This document shows, in pieces, positions 1 through 6,430 of a stretch of 11,256 nt of DNA (positions are counted from its first letter, which is position 1; every line of letters starts with the position of its first letter). Source of the DNA: Alysiella sp. (GTDB taxonomy: Bacteria > Pseudomonadota > Gammaproteobacteria > Burkholderiales > Neisseriaceae); contig NZ_JAUNEC010000056.1 in assembly GCF_030525755.1 (NCBI RefSeq), forward strand, positions 1 through 11,256, given 5' to 3'. Under the pieces are notes generated by a model that had not been told where the DNA came from, made no database searches, and saw only the letters and a list, made by a program, of their open reading frames with translations. Position numbers and translations under genes: made by a program.

Positions 1-160
1 TATCTGCCAAAGCAGGGATTTTTTGCGGCACACCCGCTTGTTCCAACAGCTCAATAACCCATTCACGGCTGGGAAGGGGGTGGTCGTATTTTTGTTTTTC
101 ACGTTGTAAATAAGGGTCTTTTTCTCTTAATGATGTGTTTTTTTTCTTGTTTTTGTTCAC
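1..160 (-). CDS. rnr: Ribonuclease R, N-terminal fragment (runs off the window)
   Basis: RNase R is a processive 3'-5' exoribonuclease that degrades structured RNA and takes part in rRNA quality control. Only the first 53 codons are present, because the gene continues leftwards past position 1. The visible N-terminus is lysine-rich (N-K-N-K-K-K-N) and is followed by SLREKDPYLQREKQKY, then HPLPSREWVIELLEQAGVPQ, which I recognise as the start of neisserial RNase R. The catalytic RNB and S1 domains lie outside the window. The start is taken as GTG at 160-158, because AAAGGA lies just upstream on the minus strand and no better ATG is in frame. An A8 run falls in the lysine codons (138-145 on the + strand). 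The gene diverges from the DUF3108 gene. The identification is from recalled family sequence, and the short length limits certainty. Confidence 0.8.
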   Translation of the reverse strand, partial: MNKNKKKNTSLREKDPYLQREKQKYDHPLPSREWVIELLEQAGVPQKIPALAD

Positions 161-191
161 AATTTTTCCTTTAATTTATTGTTATTGTCTC

Positions 192-205
192 AAAGTGGAC
201 ACTTT
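192..205. promoter_or_regulatory. Short palindrome in the divergent rnr/DUF3108 spacer
   Basis: AAAGTG and CACTTT form a 6-bp inverted repeat separated by GA. On the minus strand it lies between a weak -35-like TTGGGT and a weak -10-like GACAAT, 17 bp apart, upstream of rnr. That would be a plausible operator position. The rest of the 169-bp spacer is AT-rich, and I see no convincing promoter for the rightward gene apart from a lone TATCAT at 291-296. Function is inferred only. Confidence 0.25.
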
Positions 206-329
206 AACCCAAACACGCCACAAAAGCAAAAAATGTCTTAATTTCAAGCACAAAATCACATTTTGCAACGGTTTTTAACACAAAATCCAGTATCATCGCC
301 TTTTCTCTAAATACTGTGAAAGCCCATTT

Positions 330-998
330 ATGAAACATACACTCCTTACCGCCACCCTGTTTGCAACCTTATCTTTGCCCGTTCAGGCAGCCGAAATCCC
401 TGATTCCGCCACTTTACAATACAGCGGCAGCTACGGCATTCCTGCTACCATGAGTTTTAAACGCCATAACGACAATTACACGATTGTCGCCAATATCAAT
501 GTGCCGTTTTACACCATTCGTTTTGAAAGTAGCGGCAAAATCGTGGGTACACAACTCTACCCCAGCCATTACAAAGACACCCGCAATGGCAAAACCTATG
601 CTTCGGCACAATTTTCAGGCAACCAAGTTACTTACGGTCGCCACAACAGCGTGAGAACTGAAACGGTATCGGGTCGCGTCATGGATTTGTTTACCCTATC
701 TTGGCAACTGGCATTTGAAGAAGGCAAGTTGCCAAGTGGCATCAACAAAATCACCAACGGCAAAAAGCTGTACCCTGTTGGTGGCATACAATCGGCAGGC
801 AGCAAAGTTGCCAAAGTAGGCGGTGGCAAAACCAACATCAACCAGTTTACAGTTAAACGTGGCGATGACACCGTGTTGTACGCTTTTGCCCCTGCTTTGG
901 GTGGCGTACCTGCCATCATCAGTTATCATGATGGCGACAACAAATACAATTTAACCCTCAAATCCGTCAGCATCAATGGTCAAGTGGTCAAACCATAA
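330..998 (+). CDS. Secreted DUF3108-type protein
   Basis: This is a 222-aa exported protein of unknown molecular function. Residues 1-20 form a clear Sec signal peptide (basic MKH, hydrophobic core, VQA cleavage box before AEIP), so the mature protein should be periplasmic. The mature part is beta-rich. It shows the pattern I associate with DUF3108: an opening YSGSYGIPATMSF, a central SSGKIVGTQLYPSHYKDTRNG block, and a later VMDLFTLSWQLAF segment. There is no lipobox, no transmembrane helix after the signal, and no obvious catalytic motif. The ATG at 330 has a weak ribosome site, but it is the only start that supplies the signal peptide. The gene stands alone: rnr diverges from it, and aroE follows 114 bp later behind its own promoter candidate and a DUS. 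The family call is by pattern memory. Confidence 0.75.
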   Translation: MKHTLLTATLFATLSLPVQAAEIPDSATLQYSGSYGIPATMSFKRHNDNYTIVANINVPFYTIRFESSGKIVGTQLYPSHYKDTRNGKTYASAQFSGNQVTYGRHNSVRTETVSGRVMDLFTLSWQLAFEEGKLPSGINKITNGKKLYPVGGIQSAGSKVAKVGGGKTNINQFTVKRGDDTVLYAFAPALGGVPAIISYHDGDNKYNLTLKSVSINGQVVKP

Positions 999-1011
999 AT
1001 TACTGATGATT

Positions 1012-1023
1012 TTCAGGCAGCCT
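1012..1023 (-). repeat. DNA uptake sequence, sim type
   Basis: A full 12-mer reads AGGCTGCCTGAA on the minus strand. It lies 14 bp after the stop codon of the DUF3108 gene. DUS are bound by the minor pilin ComP during natural transformation in Neisseriaceae. Confidence 0.9.
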
Positions 1024-1052
1024 AAAACGCATTTTTGAATACGGTACATCTG

Positions 1053-1082
1053 TTGGCTTTTACACACAATTAAAGCTAAAAT
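1053..1082 (+). promoter_or_regulatory. Candidate sigma-70 promoter for aroE-mtgA
   Basis: TTGGCT (1053-1058, 4/6 match to the -35 consensus) and TAAAAT (1077-1082, 5/6 match to the -10) are separated by 18 bp. They lie 31 bp upstream of the aroE ATG. The preceding gene ends at 998, so a promoter is expected here. This is a consensus match only. Confidence 0.45.
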
Positions 1083-1112
1083 ACACAACGTAAGCAATAC
1101 GGATAAACACAG

Positions 1113-1934
1113 ATGAACACGCCACTTTACACCGTTTTCGGCAACCCCATTTCCCACAGCAAATCGCCTCAAATTCATCAGCATTTTGCCGCACAAGAAG
1201 GCATTCAAATTGAATACACGCGCAGCTTTGCTGAAAATGATGTGGCATCGTTTCAGGCAGCTGTCAAAGCGTTTTTTCAAAATGGCGGACAGGGCGCAAA
1301 CATCACTTTACCATTTAAAAGCTTTGCCTATGATTTTGCCGACTGCCACAGCGAACGCGCACAGGCTGCGGGTGCAGTAAATACCTTTGTACCACAAGAA
1401 GATGGCAGTCTGTTTGGCGACAACACCGATGGTGCAGGTTTAATCCAAGATTTGCGCGACAATCTCAACATCAATTTACGCGACAAACATATTTTGATTT
1501 TGGGTGCAGGTGGCGCAACGCGTGGCGTGGTACTGCCTTTGCTGACGCAACAAGTCGCCTCCATAACCATCGCCAACCGCACCCATGAAAAAGCCATAGA
1601 ATTGGCAAAATCATTTGATGTGCACGCCCTGCCCTTTAAGCAACTTTCAGGCAACTACAACATCATCATCAACGCCACATCAGGCAGCCTGAACAACGCC
1701 ATACCCGATATTCCTGCCTCTGTGTTTTCAGGCAGCCTACTGGCTTATGATATGTTTTATGCCAATCAAACCACAACTTTCATGAATTTTGCCCAACAAA
1801 ACGGTGCAACACAAACGGCCGATGGCTTGGGTATGCTGGTTGGACAAGCTGCCGCTTCCTATTTTCAATGGCGTGGCTTCATGCCCCAAACCGCGCCCGT
1901 CATCGCAGCCATTCGCACGGAGATGACGGCGTGA
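1113..1934 (+). CDS. aroE: Shikimate dehydrogenase (NADP+)
   Basis: AroE reduces 3-dehydroshikimate to shikimate with NADPH, the fourth step of chorismate synthesis, in the cytoplasm. The 273-aa length is normal for AroE. The substrate-binding motif GNPISHSKSP is at residues 10-19. The catalytic lysine is K69 in NITLPFK, and its aspartate partner is D106 in GDNTDG. The Rossmann loop GAGGATRG is at 131-138, and NRT (155-157) is the usual adenosine-phosphate (NADP) recognition motif. The ORF is intact. Three DUS or near-DUS copies are embedded in the coding sequence (1252-1261, 1679-1693, 1727-1738) and are translated as part of the protein. The stop overlaps the GTG start of mtgA, so the two genes are probably translationally coupled behind the promoter candidate at 1053-1082. 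Confidence 0.97.
   Translation: MNTPLYTVFGNPISHSKSPQIHQHFAAQEGIQIEYTRSFAENDVASFQAAVKAFFQNGGQGANITLPFKSFAYDFADCHSERAQAAGAVNTFVPQEDGSLFGDNTDGAGLIQDLRDNLNINLRDKHILILGAGGATRGVVLPLLTQQVASITIANRTHEKAIELAKSFDVHALPFKQLSGNYNIIINATSGSLNNAIPDIPASVFSGSLLAYDMFYANQTTTFMNFAQQNGATQTADGLGMLVGQAAASYFQWRGFMPQTAPVIAAIRTEMTA
1679..1693. repeat. DUS 15-mer inside aroE, king-type 12-mer complete
   Basis: 1682-1693 reads AGGCAGCCTGAA on the + strand (king dialect). The opposite-strand sim 12-mer has one mismatch at its last base, because position 1679 is A rather than T. The element is in frame within aroE codons. Confidence 0.8.
1727..1738 (-). repeat. DNA uptake sequence, sim type, inside aroE
   Basis: A full AGGCTGCCTGAA on the minus strand, only 34 bp after the previous copy ends and within the coding sequence. 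Confidence 0.88.
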
Positions 1935-2617
1935 AAATCCTGAAATATGCATTGTTATCGCCTTTAATTGCCTTAATCTTGTTCAATGTGTACGCTTATG
2001 GCAACATCATTGCCTATCGCACTTTACCCCCTCACCGAACAGCATTCATGAATATGCGCATGAATGAATTGGCACAAAGTCGCCCCAATGTTCAACTGGA
2101 TTACCGTTGGACAGCGTATCACCACATTTCCGATAATCTCAAAAAAGCCTTAATCGCATCAGAAGATGCCCATTTTGCCGAGCATCAAGGCTTTGATTGG
2201 AACGGCATACGCCATGCGATACAACGCAATGAACGCAGCGGAAAAGTCCGTGCAGGTGGCTCAACCATCAGCCAACAACTTGCCAAAAATCTGTTTTTAA
2301 ATGAAAATCGCAGTTACATACGCAAAATACAAGAAGCGCTGTTTACCGCCATGCTAGAGTCATCCACCGATAAAGACCGTATTTACGCACTCTATTTAAA
2401 TGTCATTGAATGGGACTACGGCGTATATGGCGCAGAAGCCGCTGCACAACGTTTTTACAAAAAAACAGCCGCCCAATTAAACCGCACCCAAGCTGCACAG
2501 TTGGCAGCGCGTGTACCCAAACCACTCTACTACGCCGATCACCCACAAGACAAAGGTTTACGCCACAAAACCAACATCATTTTGCGGCGCATGGGTTCAG
2601 CCGAATTACCCGAGTAA
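1931..2617 (+). CDS. mtgA: Monofunctional biosynthetic peptidoglycan glycosyltransferase
   Basis: MtgA polymerises lipid II into glycan strands at the outer face of the inner membrane (family GT51, no transpeptidase domain). The protein is 228 aa, normal for MtgA. An N-terminal membrane anchor (about residues 6-29) is followed by the GT51 motifs in order: EDAHFAEHQGFDW with catalytic E78, GGSTISQQLAKNLFL (109-123), RKIQE with second catalytic E135, and then a YLNVIEWDYGVYGAEAAA block. I chose the GTG at 1931 because it begins with the basic residues before the anchor, has GGAG at 1919-1922, and overlaps the aroE stop as GTGA. The ATG at 1868 would add a non-conserved segment translated from the aroE tail. 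No terminator is visible downstream; a DUS lies at 2678. Confidence 0.95.
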   Translation: MKILKYALLSPLIALILFNVYAYGNIIAYRTLPPHRTAFMNMRMNELAQSRPNVQLDYRWTAYHHISDNLKKALIASEDAHFAEHQGFDWNGIRHAIQRNERSGKVRAGGSTISQQLAKNLFLNENRSYIRKIQEALFTAMLESSTDKDRIYALYLNVIEWDYGVYGAEAAAQRFYKKTAAQLNRTQAAQLAARVPKPLYYADHPQDKGLRHKTNIILRRMGSAELPE

Positions 2618-2677
2618 TGCTGCTTTACCATACACAAAAAATTGTGATGCACAAAGCACAAACAACTTACCCACATT

Positions 2678-2692
2678 TTCAGGCAGCCTGAA
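2678..2692. repeat. Dual-dialect DUS 15-mer between mtgA and the SCO gene
   Basis: TTCAGGCAGCCTGAA contains sim-DUS on the minus strand (2678-2689) and king-DUS on the + strand (2681-2692). It lies in the 114-bp gap, with no clear promoter or terminator around it. Confidence 0.88.
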
Positions 2693-2731
2693 ACTTTACT
2701 GCATCAGTATCTTAATTTGGAACATCACAAA

Positions 2732-3403
2732 ATGCACACAACCTTAACCCCATTGGGCATCAGCTTACTCTTCTTGACTGCTTGCAACCCACAACCCAAC
2801 TCCGCACCACAAAACACCACTTCCAACACGCTTTCGGCTTCATGCGTTCAAGCAGCCAGCACCGTTGCACACCATCATAATCATATTGTTAAAAGTACCG
2901 ACATTCGTCAAGATAAAATGGGGGGTGATTTCACACTAACTGACAAGCAAGGCAAACCCTTTTCCATAAGCAACCTAAAAGGCAATGTCGTGATTTTGGC
3001 ATTCGGCTTTACCAACTGCCCTGATGTGTGTCCCACCGAATTGTTTGTGTACAGCGAAGCCTTGAAACACTTGGGCAAACAAGCCGATAAAGTGAAAGTG
3101 GTGTTTGTCAGCGTGGATCCCGAACGCGACACGCCCGACTTAATCAACCGTTATGTCCAACAATTCAGTCCCGATTTTATCGGTTTAACTGACACACAAG
3201 GCGGACAGGCATTGGCACACGCCAAACAACTTTACCAAATCGTTGCCCATAAAACCGAAGTCCAATCCGATAAGCTGTATAATGTGGACCACAGCGCAGG
3301 CGCGTATTTATTGGACAAAAATGGTAACGCTGCTTACTTCGCACCCTATGGCATTGAAGCACTGCAATTGGCAGAAGATTTAAAACAACTGTTGGCAGAA
3401 TAA
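2732..3403 (+). CDS. SCO1/SenC-family copper-handling lipoprotein
   Basis: SCO proteins are thioredoxin-fold, membrane-tethered copper chaperones or thiol-disulfide proteins for cytochrome oxidase assembly. In Neisseria the Sco protein has also been linked to oxidative stress resistance (established knowledge). The 223-aa product has a lipoprotein signal ending in LTAC, with the lipid-bearing Cys18. The thioredoxin-like domain runs from about residue 65. It carries the copper-binding FTNCPDVCP motif (C96 and C100), VDPERDTPD, and the distal copper ligand H187 in VDHSAGAYLLD. A His-rich segment HHHNH (47-51) and C38 lie in the tether. The ATG at 2732 is preferred over an in-frame TTG at 2717: it gives a compact lipoprotein signal and has GGA 10 bp upstream. 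No cytochrome oxidase genes are adjacent. Confidence 0.93.
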   Translation: MHTTLTPLGISLLFLTACNPQPNSAPQNTTSNTLSASCVQAASTVAHHHNHIVKSTDIRQDKMGGDFTLTDKQGKPFSISNLKGNVVILAFGFTNCPDVCPTELFVYSEALKHLGKQADKVKVVFVSVDPERDTPDLINRYVQQFSPDFIGLTDTQGGQALAHAKQLYQIVAHKTEVQSDKLYNVDHSAGAYLLDKNGNAAYFAPYGIEALQLAEDLKQLLAE

Positions 3404-3414
3404 CCTCATTTTTT

Positions 3415-3426
3415 AGGCTGCCTGAA
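3415..3426 (+). repeat. DNA uptake sequence, sim type, before hisG
   Basis: A complete AGGCTGCCTGAA on the + strand, 11 bp after the SCO gene stop and 34 bp before hisG. It is preceded by a T-run (TTTTTT) but has no partner arm, so it is not a terminator by itself. Confidence 0.9.
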
Positions 3427-3460
3427 AACCTTTCAAGCAACCACAATCCGAAAAAACACC

Positions 3461-4123
3461 ATGCAAAATACCTTAACCATCGCCCTATCCAAAGGGCGCA
3501 TTTTTGAAGAAACCCTCCCCCTTTTGGCAGCCGCAGGCATCACACCAACCGAAGACCCAGAAGCCTCACGCAAACTCATTATTGACACCAATCACAACAA
3601 CATCCGTTTGGTGATTGTTCGTGCCAGCGATGTGCCAACCTATGTGCAATACGGCGCGGCTGATTTTGGCATTGCAGGACGCGATGTGTTAATTGAGCAC
3701 GGTGGTGACGGCTTATATCAACCCTTGGATTTAAACATAGCCCAATGTCGCATGATGGTTGCGGTAAAGAAAGGCTTTGACTACGCTACTGCCAGTCAAG
3801 CAGGTCGTCGCTTGCGCGTTGCCACCAAATATCCCAACATTGCCGCACAACACTTCGCCGCCAAAGGCGTGCATGTGGATATCATCAAACTATACGGCTC
3901 AATGGAGCTGGCACCTTTGGTCGGATTAAGTGATGCCATTGTGGATTTGGTCTCTACAGGCAGCACACTCAAAGCCAATAATTTAGAAGCCGTAGAACAC
4001 ATTAACGACATTTCCAGCCGACTTATCGTCAATAAAGCCGCCCTGAAAACCAAATACCCCCTACTACAACCCATTCTTGAAGCCTTTTCAAGTGCCATAC
4101 CAAACAACACAAGGAGAACATGA
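3461..4123 (+). CDS. hisG: ATP phosphoribosyltransferase, short form (catalytic subunit)
   Basis: HisG condenses ATP and PRPP to phosphoribosyl-ATP, the first committed step of histidine synthesis. At 220 aa this is the short form, which lacks the C-terminal ACT-like regulatory domain of the roughly 300-aa HisG. Short HisG normally works with HisZ in a hetero-octamer, and no hisZ is in this window. Recognisable segments are LSKGRIFEETLPLL near the N-terminus, YVQYGAADFGIAGRDVL, and the PRPP-binding DLVSTGSTLKANNL loop near residue 165. The C-terminus (SSRLIVNKAALKTKYP) is also typical. The ATG at 3461 matches the usual MQNTLTIALSKGR beginning. No other his gene is adjacent. The stop overlaps the next gene's first ATG as ATGA, which suggests coupled expression with it. 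Confidence 0.96.
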   Translation: MQNTLTIALSKGRIFEETLPLLAAAGITPTEDPEASRKLIIDTNHNNIRLVIVRASDVPTYVQYGAADFGIAGRDVLIEHGGDGLYQPLDLNIAQCRMMVAVKKGFDYATASQAGRRLRVATKYPNIAAQHFAAKGVHVDIIKLYGSMELAPLVGLSDAIVDLVSTGSTLKANNLEAVEHINDISSRLIVNKAALKTKYPLLQPILEAFSSAIPNNTRRT

Positions 4124-4866
4124 TGTCCCCCTATCTCTTATTGGATTTAGCCAAAATTCATGTTGCCAACAAACGCATTCCTTATCAACATGCACGTGTA
4201 GGTTTAATGGTAAAACTCAAACAAGCCAAACACTTAATCTCACCCGAAGAACCACACAGCGTCTATGTGCTGCCTGAAAAAAAAGCCGCCAAAAGCATCA
4301 TTCAGGCAACCGCAGACATTTTGCACATTCACCCCAATGCACACATCGCCATTGTGTCGCCCCGCAAAAAATTACCCCCACTCATCACAGAATTGGCGCA
4401 ACAACACCCCCACGCACACATCTTATTAAGCCACAAGGTTAGCAAGAATGTGCGCCGTTTTCTCAAAACCCCTTTTTTAGAAAACATACTCAATGAACAA
4501 AACATCATTGAAGAAACAGCACAACCCATTCAAGCAGCCACAGACCCCATGCTGCCTGAAACAACCACGCCAATCGCCGAAACCACTCACGATGAAGGTG
4601 AAGCCAAAATCATTCACGAAACATTGGGGCAATACCCTCGCGACACCGTCTTTACCCTATTATCCGACAACCGCGAAGACGACCAAGAACTGATTGCCGC
4701 CCTGCGTATGCTCAAAAAAAATCGTCCCAAAAAGAAAACAGATTTGGTGCGCCTATTGAGCAACCACATTCACAATAACCTACAACAAACACAAGCCCTT
4801 GTGATTAAACTGCAAGCAGAAGGCATCATCAAAATTGATGCAGCCGAAAACGTGCGTTATTCCTAA
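4123..4866 (+). CDS. Unnamed two-domain protein, possible degenerate NYN/PIN-like fold plus winged helix
   Basis: I do not recognise a named family for this 247-aa cytoplasmic protein. Residues 1-118 look like an alpha/beta domain. YLLLDLAK opens it, and HIAIVSPRKKLPPLIT (74-89) and HAHILLSHKVSKNVRRFL follow; the spacing resembles the last strands of the NYN domain in the next gene. The acidic catalytic positions there (SSDSDF) are replaced by SPRK, so nuclease activity is doubtful. A polar linker (about 119-160) leads to a basic helical C-terminus (RPKKKTDLVRLL, then LQAEGIIKID) that resembles a winged helix. ATG codons at 4120 and 4123 are both possible; AGGAG (4112-4116) sits better before 4123. 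The gene overlaps or abuts hisG and precedes the NYN gene by 60 bp. Two A8 runs (4277-4284, 4714-4721) and two 10-bp DUS cores (4269, 4551) are embedded. Confidence 0.85.
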   Translation: MSPYLLLDLAKIHVANKRIPYQHARVGLMVKLKQAKHLISPEEPHSVYVLPEKKAAKSIIQATADILHIHPNAHIAIVSPRKKLPPLITELAQQHPHAHILLSHKVSKNVRRFLKTPFLENILNEQNIIEETAQPIQAATDPMLPETTTPIAETTHDEGEAKIIHETLGQYPRDTVFTLLSDNREDDQELIAALRMLKKNRPKKKTDLVRLLSNHIHNNLQQTQALVIKLQAEGIIKIDAAENVRYS

Positions 4867-4871
4867 ACCCA

Positions 4872-4902
4872 TTCAGGCAGCCTTCTTCATAGGCTGCCTA
4901 AA
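4872..4902. terminator. Inverted DUS pair, possible weak terminator or attenuator
   Basis: A full sim-DUS on the minus strand (4872-4883) faces a near-copy on the + strand (4891-4902, ending CCTAAA instead of CCTGAA). AGGCAGCCT and AGGCTGCCT give a perfect 9-bp stem with a 7-nt loop. Paired inverted DUS often serve as terminators in Neisseria. Here no U-run follows on either strand, so read-through into the NYN gene is likely. Confidence 0.45.
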
Positions 4903-4926
4903 AACCCAGATTGAGCAAACCCAAAC

Positions 4927-6426
4927 ATGACCAACAGCAACAAAAAACTCGCCGTACTCATCGATGCCGACAACGCCCCAGCCGACATCATAGACCGCCT
5001 ATTAGAAGAAATTGCCAAATACGGCATCGCCAGTGTCAAACGCATTTATGGCGACTGGAGTCATGGCTTATCCAAATGGAAAGCCGCACTTTTGCCACAC
5101 GCCATCATACCCGTACAACAATTTGCCTACACCAAAGGTAAAAACGCCACCGATATGGCATTGGTCATAGATGCCATGGACTTGCTGTACAGCGGCAATT
5201 TTGACGGCTTTTGCTTGGTATCCAGCGATTCCGATTTCACACGTTTAGCAAGCCGCATACGCGAAAGCGGTTTAGAAGTCTATGGTTTTGGCGAGAAAAA
5301 AACCCCAGAATCTTTCCGTCAAGCCTGCGACAAATTCACTTACATTGAAATTTTCCGTCCTGAAAAACCACAAACCATCAAAAATCCCCAAACCCATCGT
5401 CCCATGCCTGAAACCATTTCAGGCAGCCTAGATACCAGCAAATTAACTCAACTCATCAAACGCGCCGTTAAAGAAAATGCCGATGATTTAGGCTGGGCAA
5501 ATTTGGCGTCTATCGGCAACTACATCAGCAAAGTCAGTCCTGATTTTGATGCCCGCTTATATGGCTTTAGCAAACTTTCTGAATTAATCAAATCTTTGGA
5601 TTTATTTGAATACCGCAGCGACAACAATCAACTGCAAATCCGTTATCGCAAAACCCCAAACAACAAAACCGAAACGCCTGACACCATTGTGGCACAAGAA
5701 AAACCCACTTCCCTTGTTTCAAGTAGCCCTGTCGCCAACCTTAACACCCCTAAAAAACGCGGTAGAAAGCCCAAAAATGCCGCTGAAATTGTGGCAGCAC
5801 CCACACAAACCGAAAACCACACAACCGTTTCAGGCAGCCCTATACCACCCGAAAACACCCCTAAAAAACGTGGCAGAAAACCCAAAAATGCCGCCGAAAT
5901 TGTGGCAGCACCCACACAAACCGAAAACCACACAACCGTTTCAGGCAGCCCTATACCACCCGAAAACACCCCTAAAAAACGTGGCAGAAAACCCAAAAAT
6001 GCCGCCGAAATTGTGGCAGCACCCACACAAACCGAAAATCACACAACCGTTTCAGGCAGCCCTATCTCGCCCGAAAACACCCCAAAAAAACGTGGCAGAA
6101 AACCCAAAAATGCCACATTGGAAACCAAACCAACTCCTGTTTTCCCAAACGAAACCCATAGCCTTGAAACGGTCAAGACACGTCAAAACAAAATCCCCTT
6201 TGCCAAATTGATACCACAAATACAACAAGTGGTTGAACAACTGGCAAACAAAGAAGGTTGGGCAACATCAAACCAAGTCGCCAAAGCATTGGACAATTTA
6301 TGGGACAGTCGCGACTACGGTTATGCCGACAATCGCGAATTGATTCGCAGCATTTATGCCGACTGGCTGCAAATTGACGAACAAGGACACATCCGCATCA
6401 ATAAACGCTTTATCAGTAAAGAATAA
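4927..6426 (+). CDS. NYN-domain putative RNase with two LOTUS/OST-HTH-like domains and AT-hook-like repeats
   Basis: This 499-aa protein is probably an RNA-processing factor. Residues 6-145 form a NYN (PIN-like, LabA type) nuclease domain. LIDADNAP (11-18), the acidic NATDMALVIDAMDL segment and FCLVSSDSDFTRL carry the expected metal-binding aspartates. Residues 171-242 fit an OST-HTH/LOTUS domain (LGWANLASIGNYISK, then YGFSKLSELIKSL). Residues 275-397 hold four PKKRGRKPKN blocks, like AT-hooks, within a 37-aa repeat. Residues 423-496 look like a second LOTUS-type copy (GWATSNQVAKAL, then YGYADNRELIRSIY). NYN-LOTUS proteins are known and LOTUS domains can bind RNA, but the substrate here is unknown. 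The ATG at 4927 starts directly at the NYN domain. hldA follows 4 bp after the stop. Confidence 0.92.
   Translation: MTNSNKKLAVLIDADNAPADIIDRLLEEIAKYGIASVKRIYGDWSHGLSKWKAALLPHAIIPVQQFAYTKGKNATDMALVIDAMDLLYSGNFDGFCLVSSDSDFTRLASRIRESGLEVYGFGEKKTPESFRQACDKFTYIEIFRPEKPQTIKNPQTHRPMPETISGSLDTSKLTQLIKRAVKENADDLGWANLASIGNYISKVSPDFDARLYGFSKLSELIKSLDLFEYRSDNNQLQIRYRKTPNNKTETPDTIVAQEKPTSLVSSSPVANLNTPKKRGRKPKNAAEIVAAPTQTENHTTVSGSPIPPENTPKKRGRKPKNAAEIVAAPTQTENHTTVSGSPIPPENTPKKRGRKPKNAAEIVAAPTQTENHTTVSGSPISPENTPKKRGRKPKNATLETKPTPVFPNETHSLETVKTRQNKIPFAKLIPQIQQVVEQLANKEGWATSNQVAKALDNLWDSRDYGYADNRELIRSIYADWLQIDEQGHIRINKRFISKE
5418..5429 (-). repeat. DNA uptake sequence, sim type, inside the NYN gene
   Basis: A full AGGCTGCCTGAA on the minus strand, in the stretch encoding the linker between the NYN and first LOTUS domains, where extra residues are probably tolerated. 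Confidence 0.88.
5749..6114 (+). repeat. 111-bp tandem repeat, three full units plus a partial fourth, each full unit with a DUS core
   Basis: Units are 5749-5859, 5860-5970 and 5971-6081, and a partial unit is at 6082-6114. The period is exactly 111 bp (37 codons), so copy-number change keeps the frame. Each unit starts with codons for PKKRGRKPKN and ends with SGSP and ENT codons; SGSP is encoded by the DUS core TTCAGGCAGCC (5829-5839, 5940-5950, 6051-6061). Units 2 and 3 differ by only a few bases, while unit 1 has more third-position changes, which points to recent duplication. A diverged leader (coding VSSSPVANLNT) precedes unit 1 without a DUS. Confidence 0.95.
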
Positions 6427-6430
6427 AACC

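Noticed and set aside
1868..1930. N-terminal extension of mtgA from an ATG inside aroE
   Set aside because: It would put hydrophilic aroE-tail sequence before the membrane anchor; the GTG at 1931 has a better ribosome site and a family-typical length.
4277..4721. Two A8 runs in the unnamed gene as slippage sites
   Set aside because: Such runs are common in lysine codons of AT-rich genes; the reading frame is intact and nothing else suggests programmed frameshifting.
5643..6026. A repetitive 127-aa open frame on the minus strand, and a 201-aa frame on the + strand at 5606-6211
   Set aside because: Both are alternative-frame readings of the 111-bp tandem repeat inside the NYN gene; they are repetitive because the DNA is, and have no ribosome site or family pattern.
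5749..6114. Regular repeats that might suggest a CRISPR array
   Set aside because: Units are 111 bp, contiguous, in frame, and have no unique spacers.
6356..6430. Earlier in-frame start for hldA within the NYN gene
   Set aside because: The added 25 residues are out-of-frame NYN coding sequence, and conserved kinase sequence begins just after the ATG at 6431.
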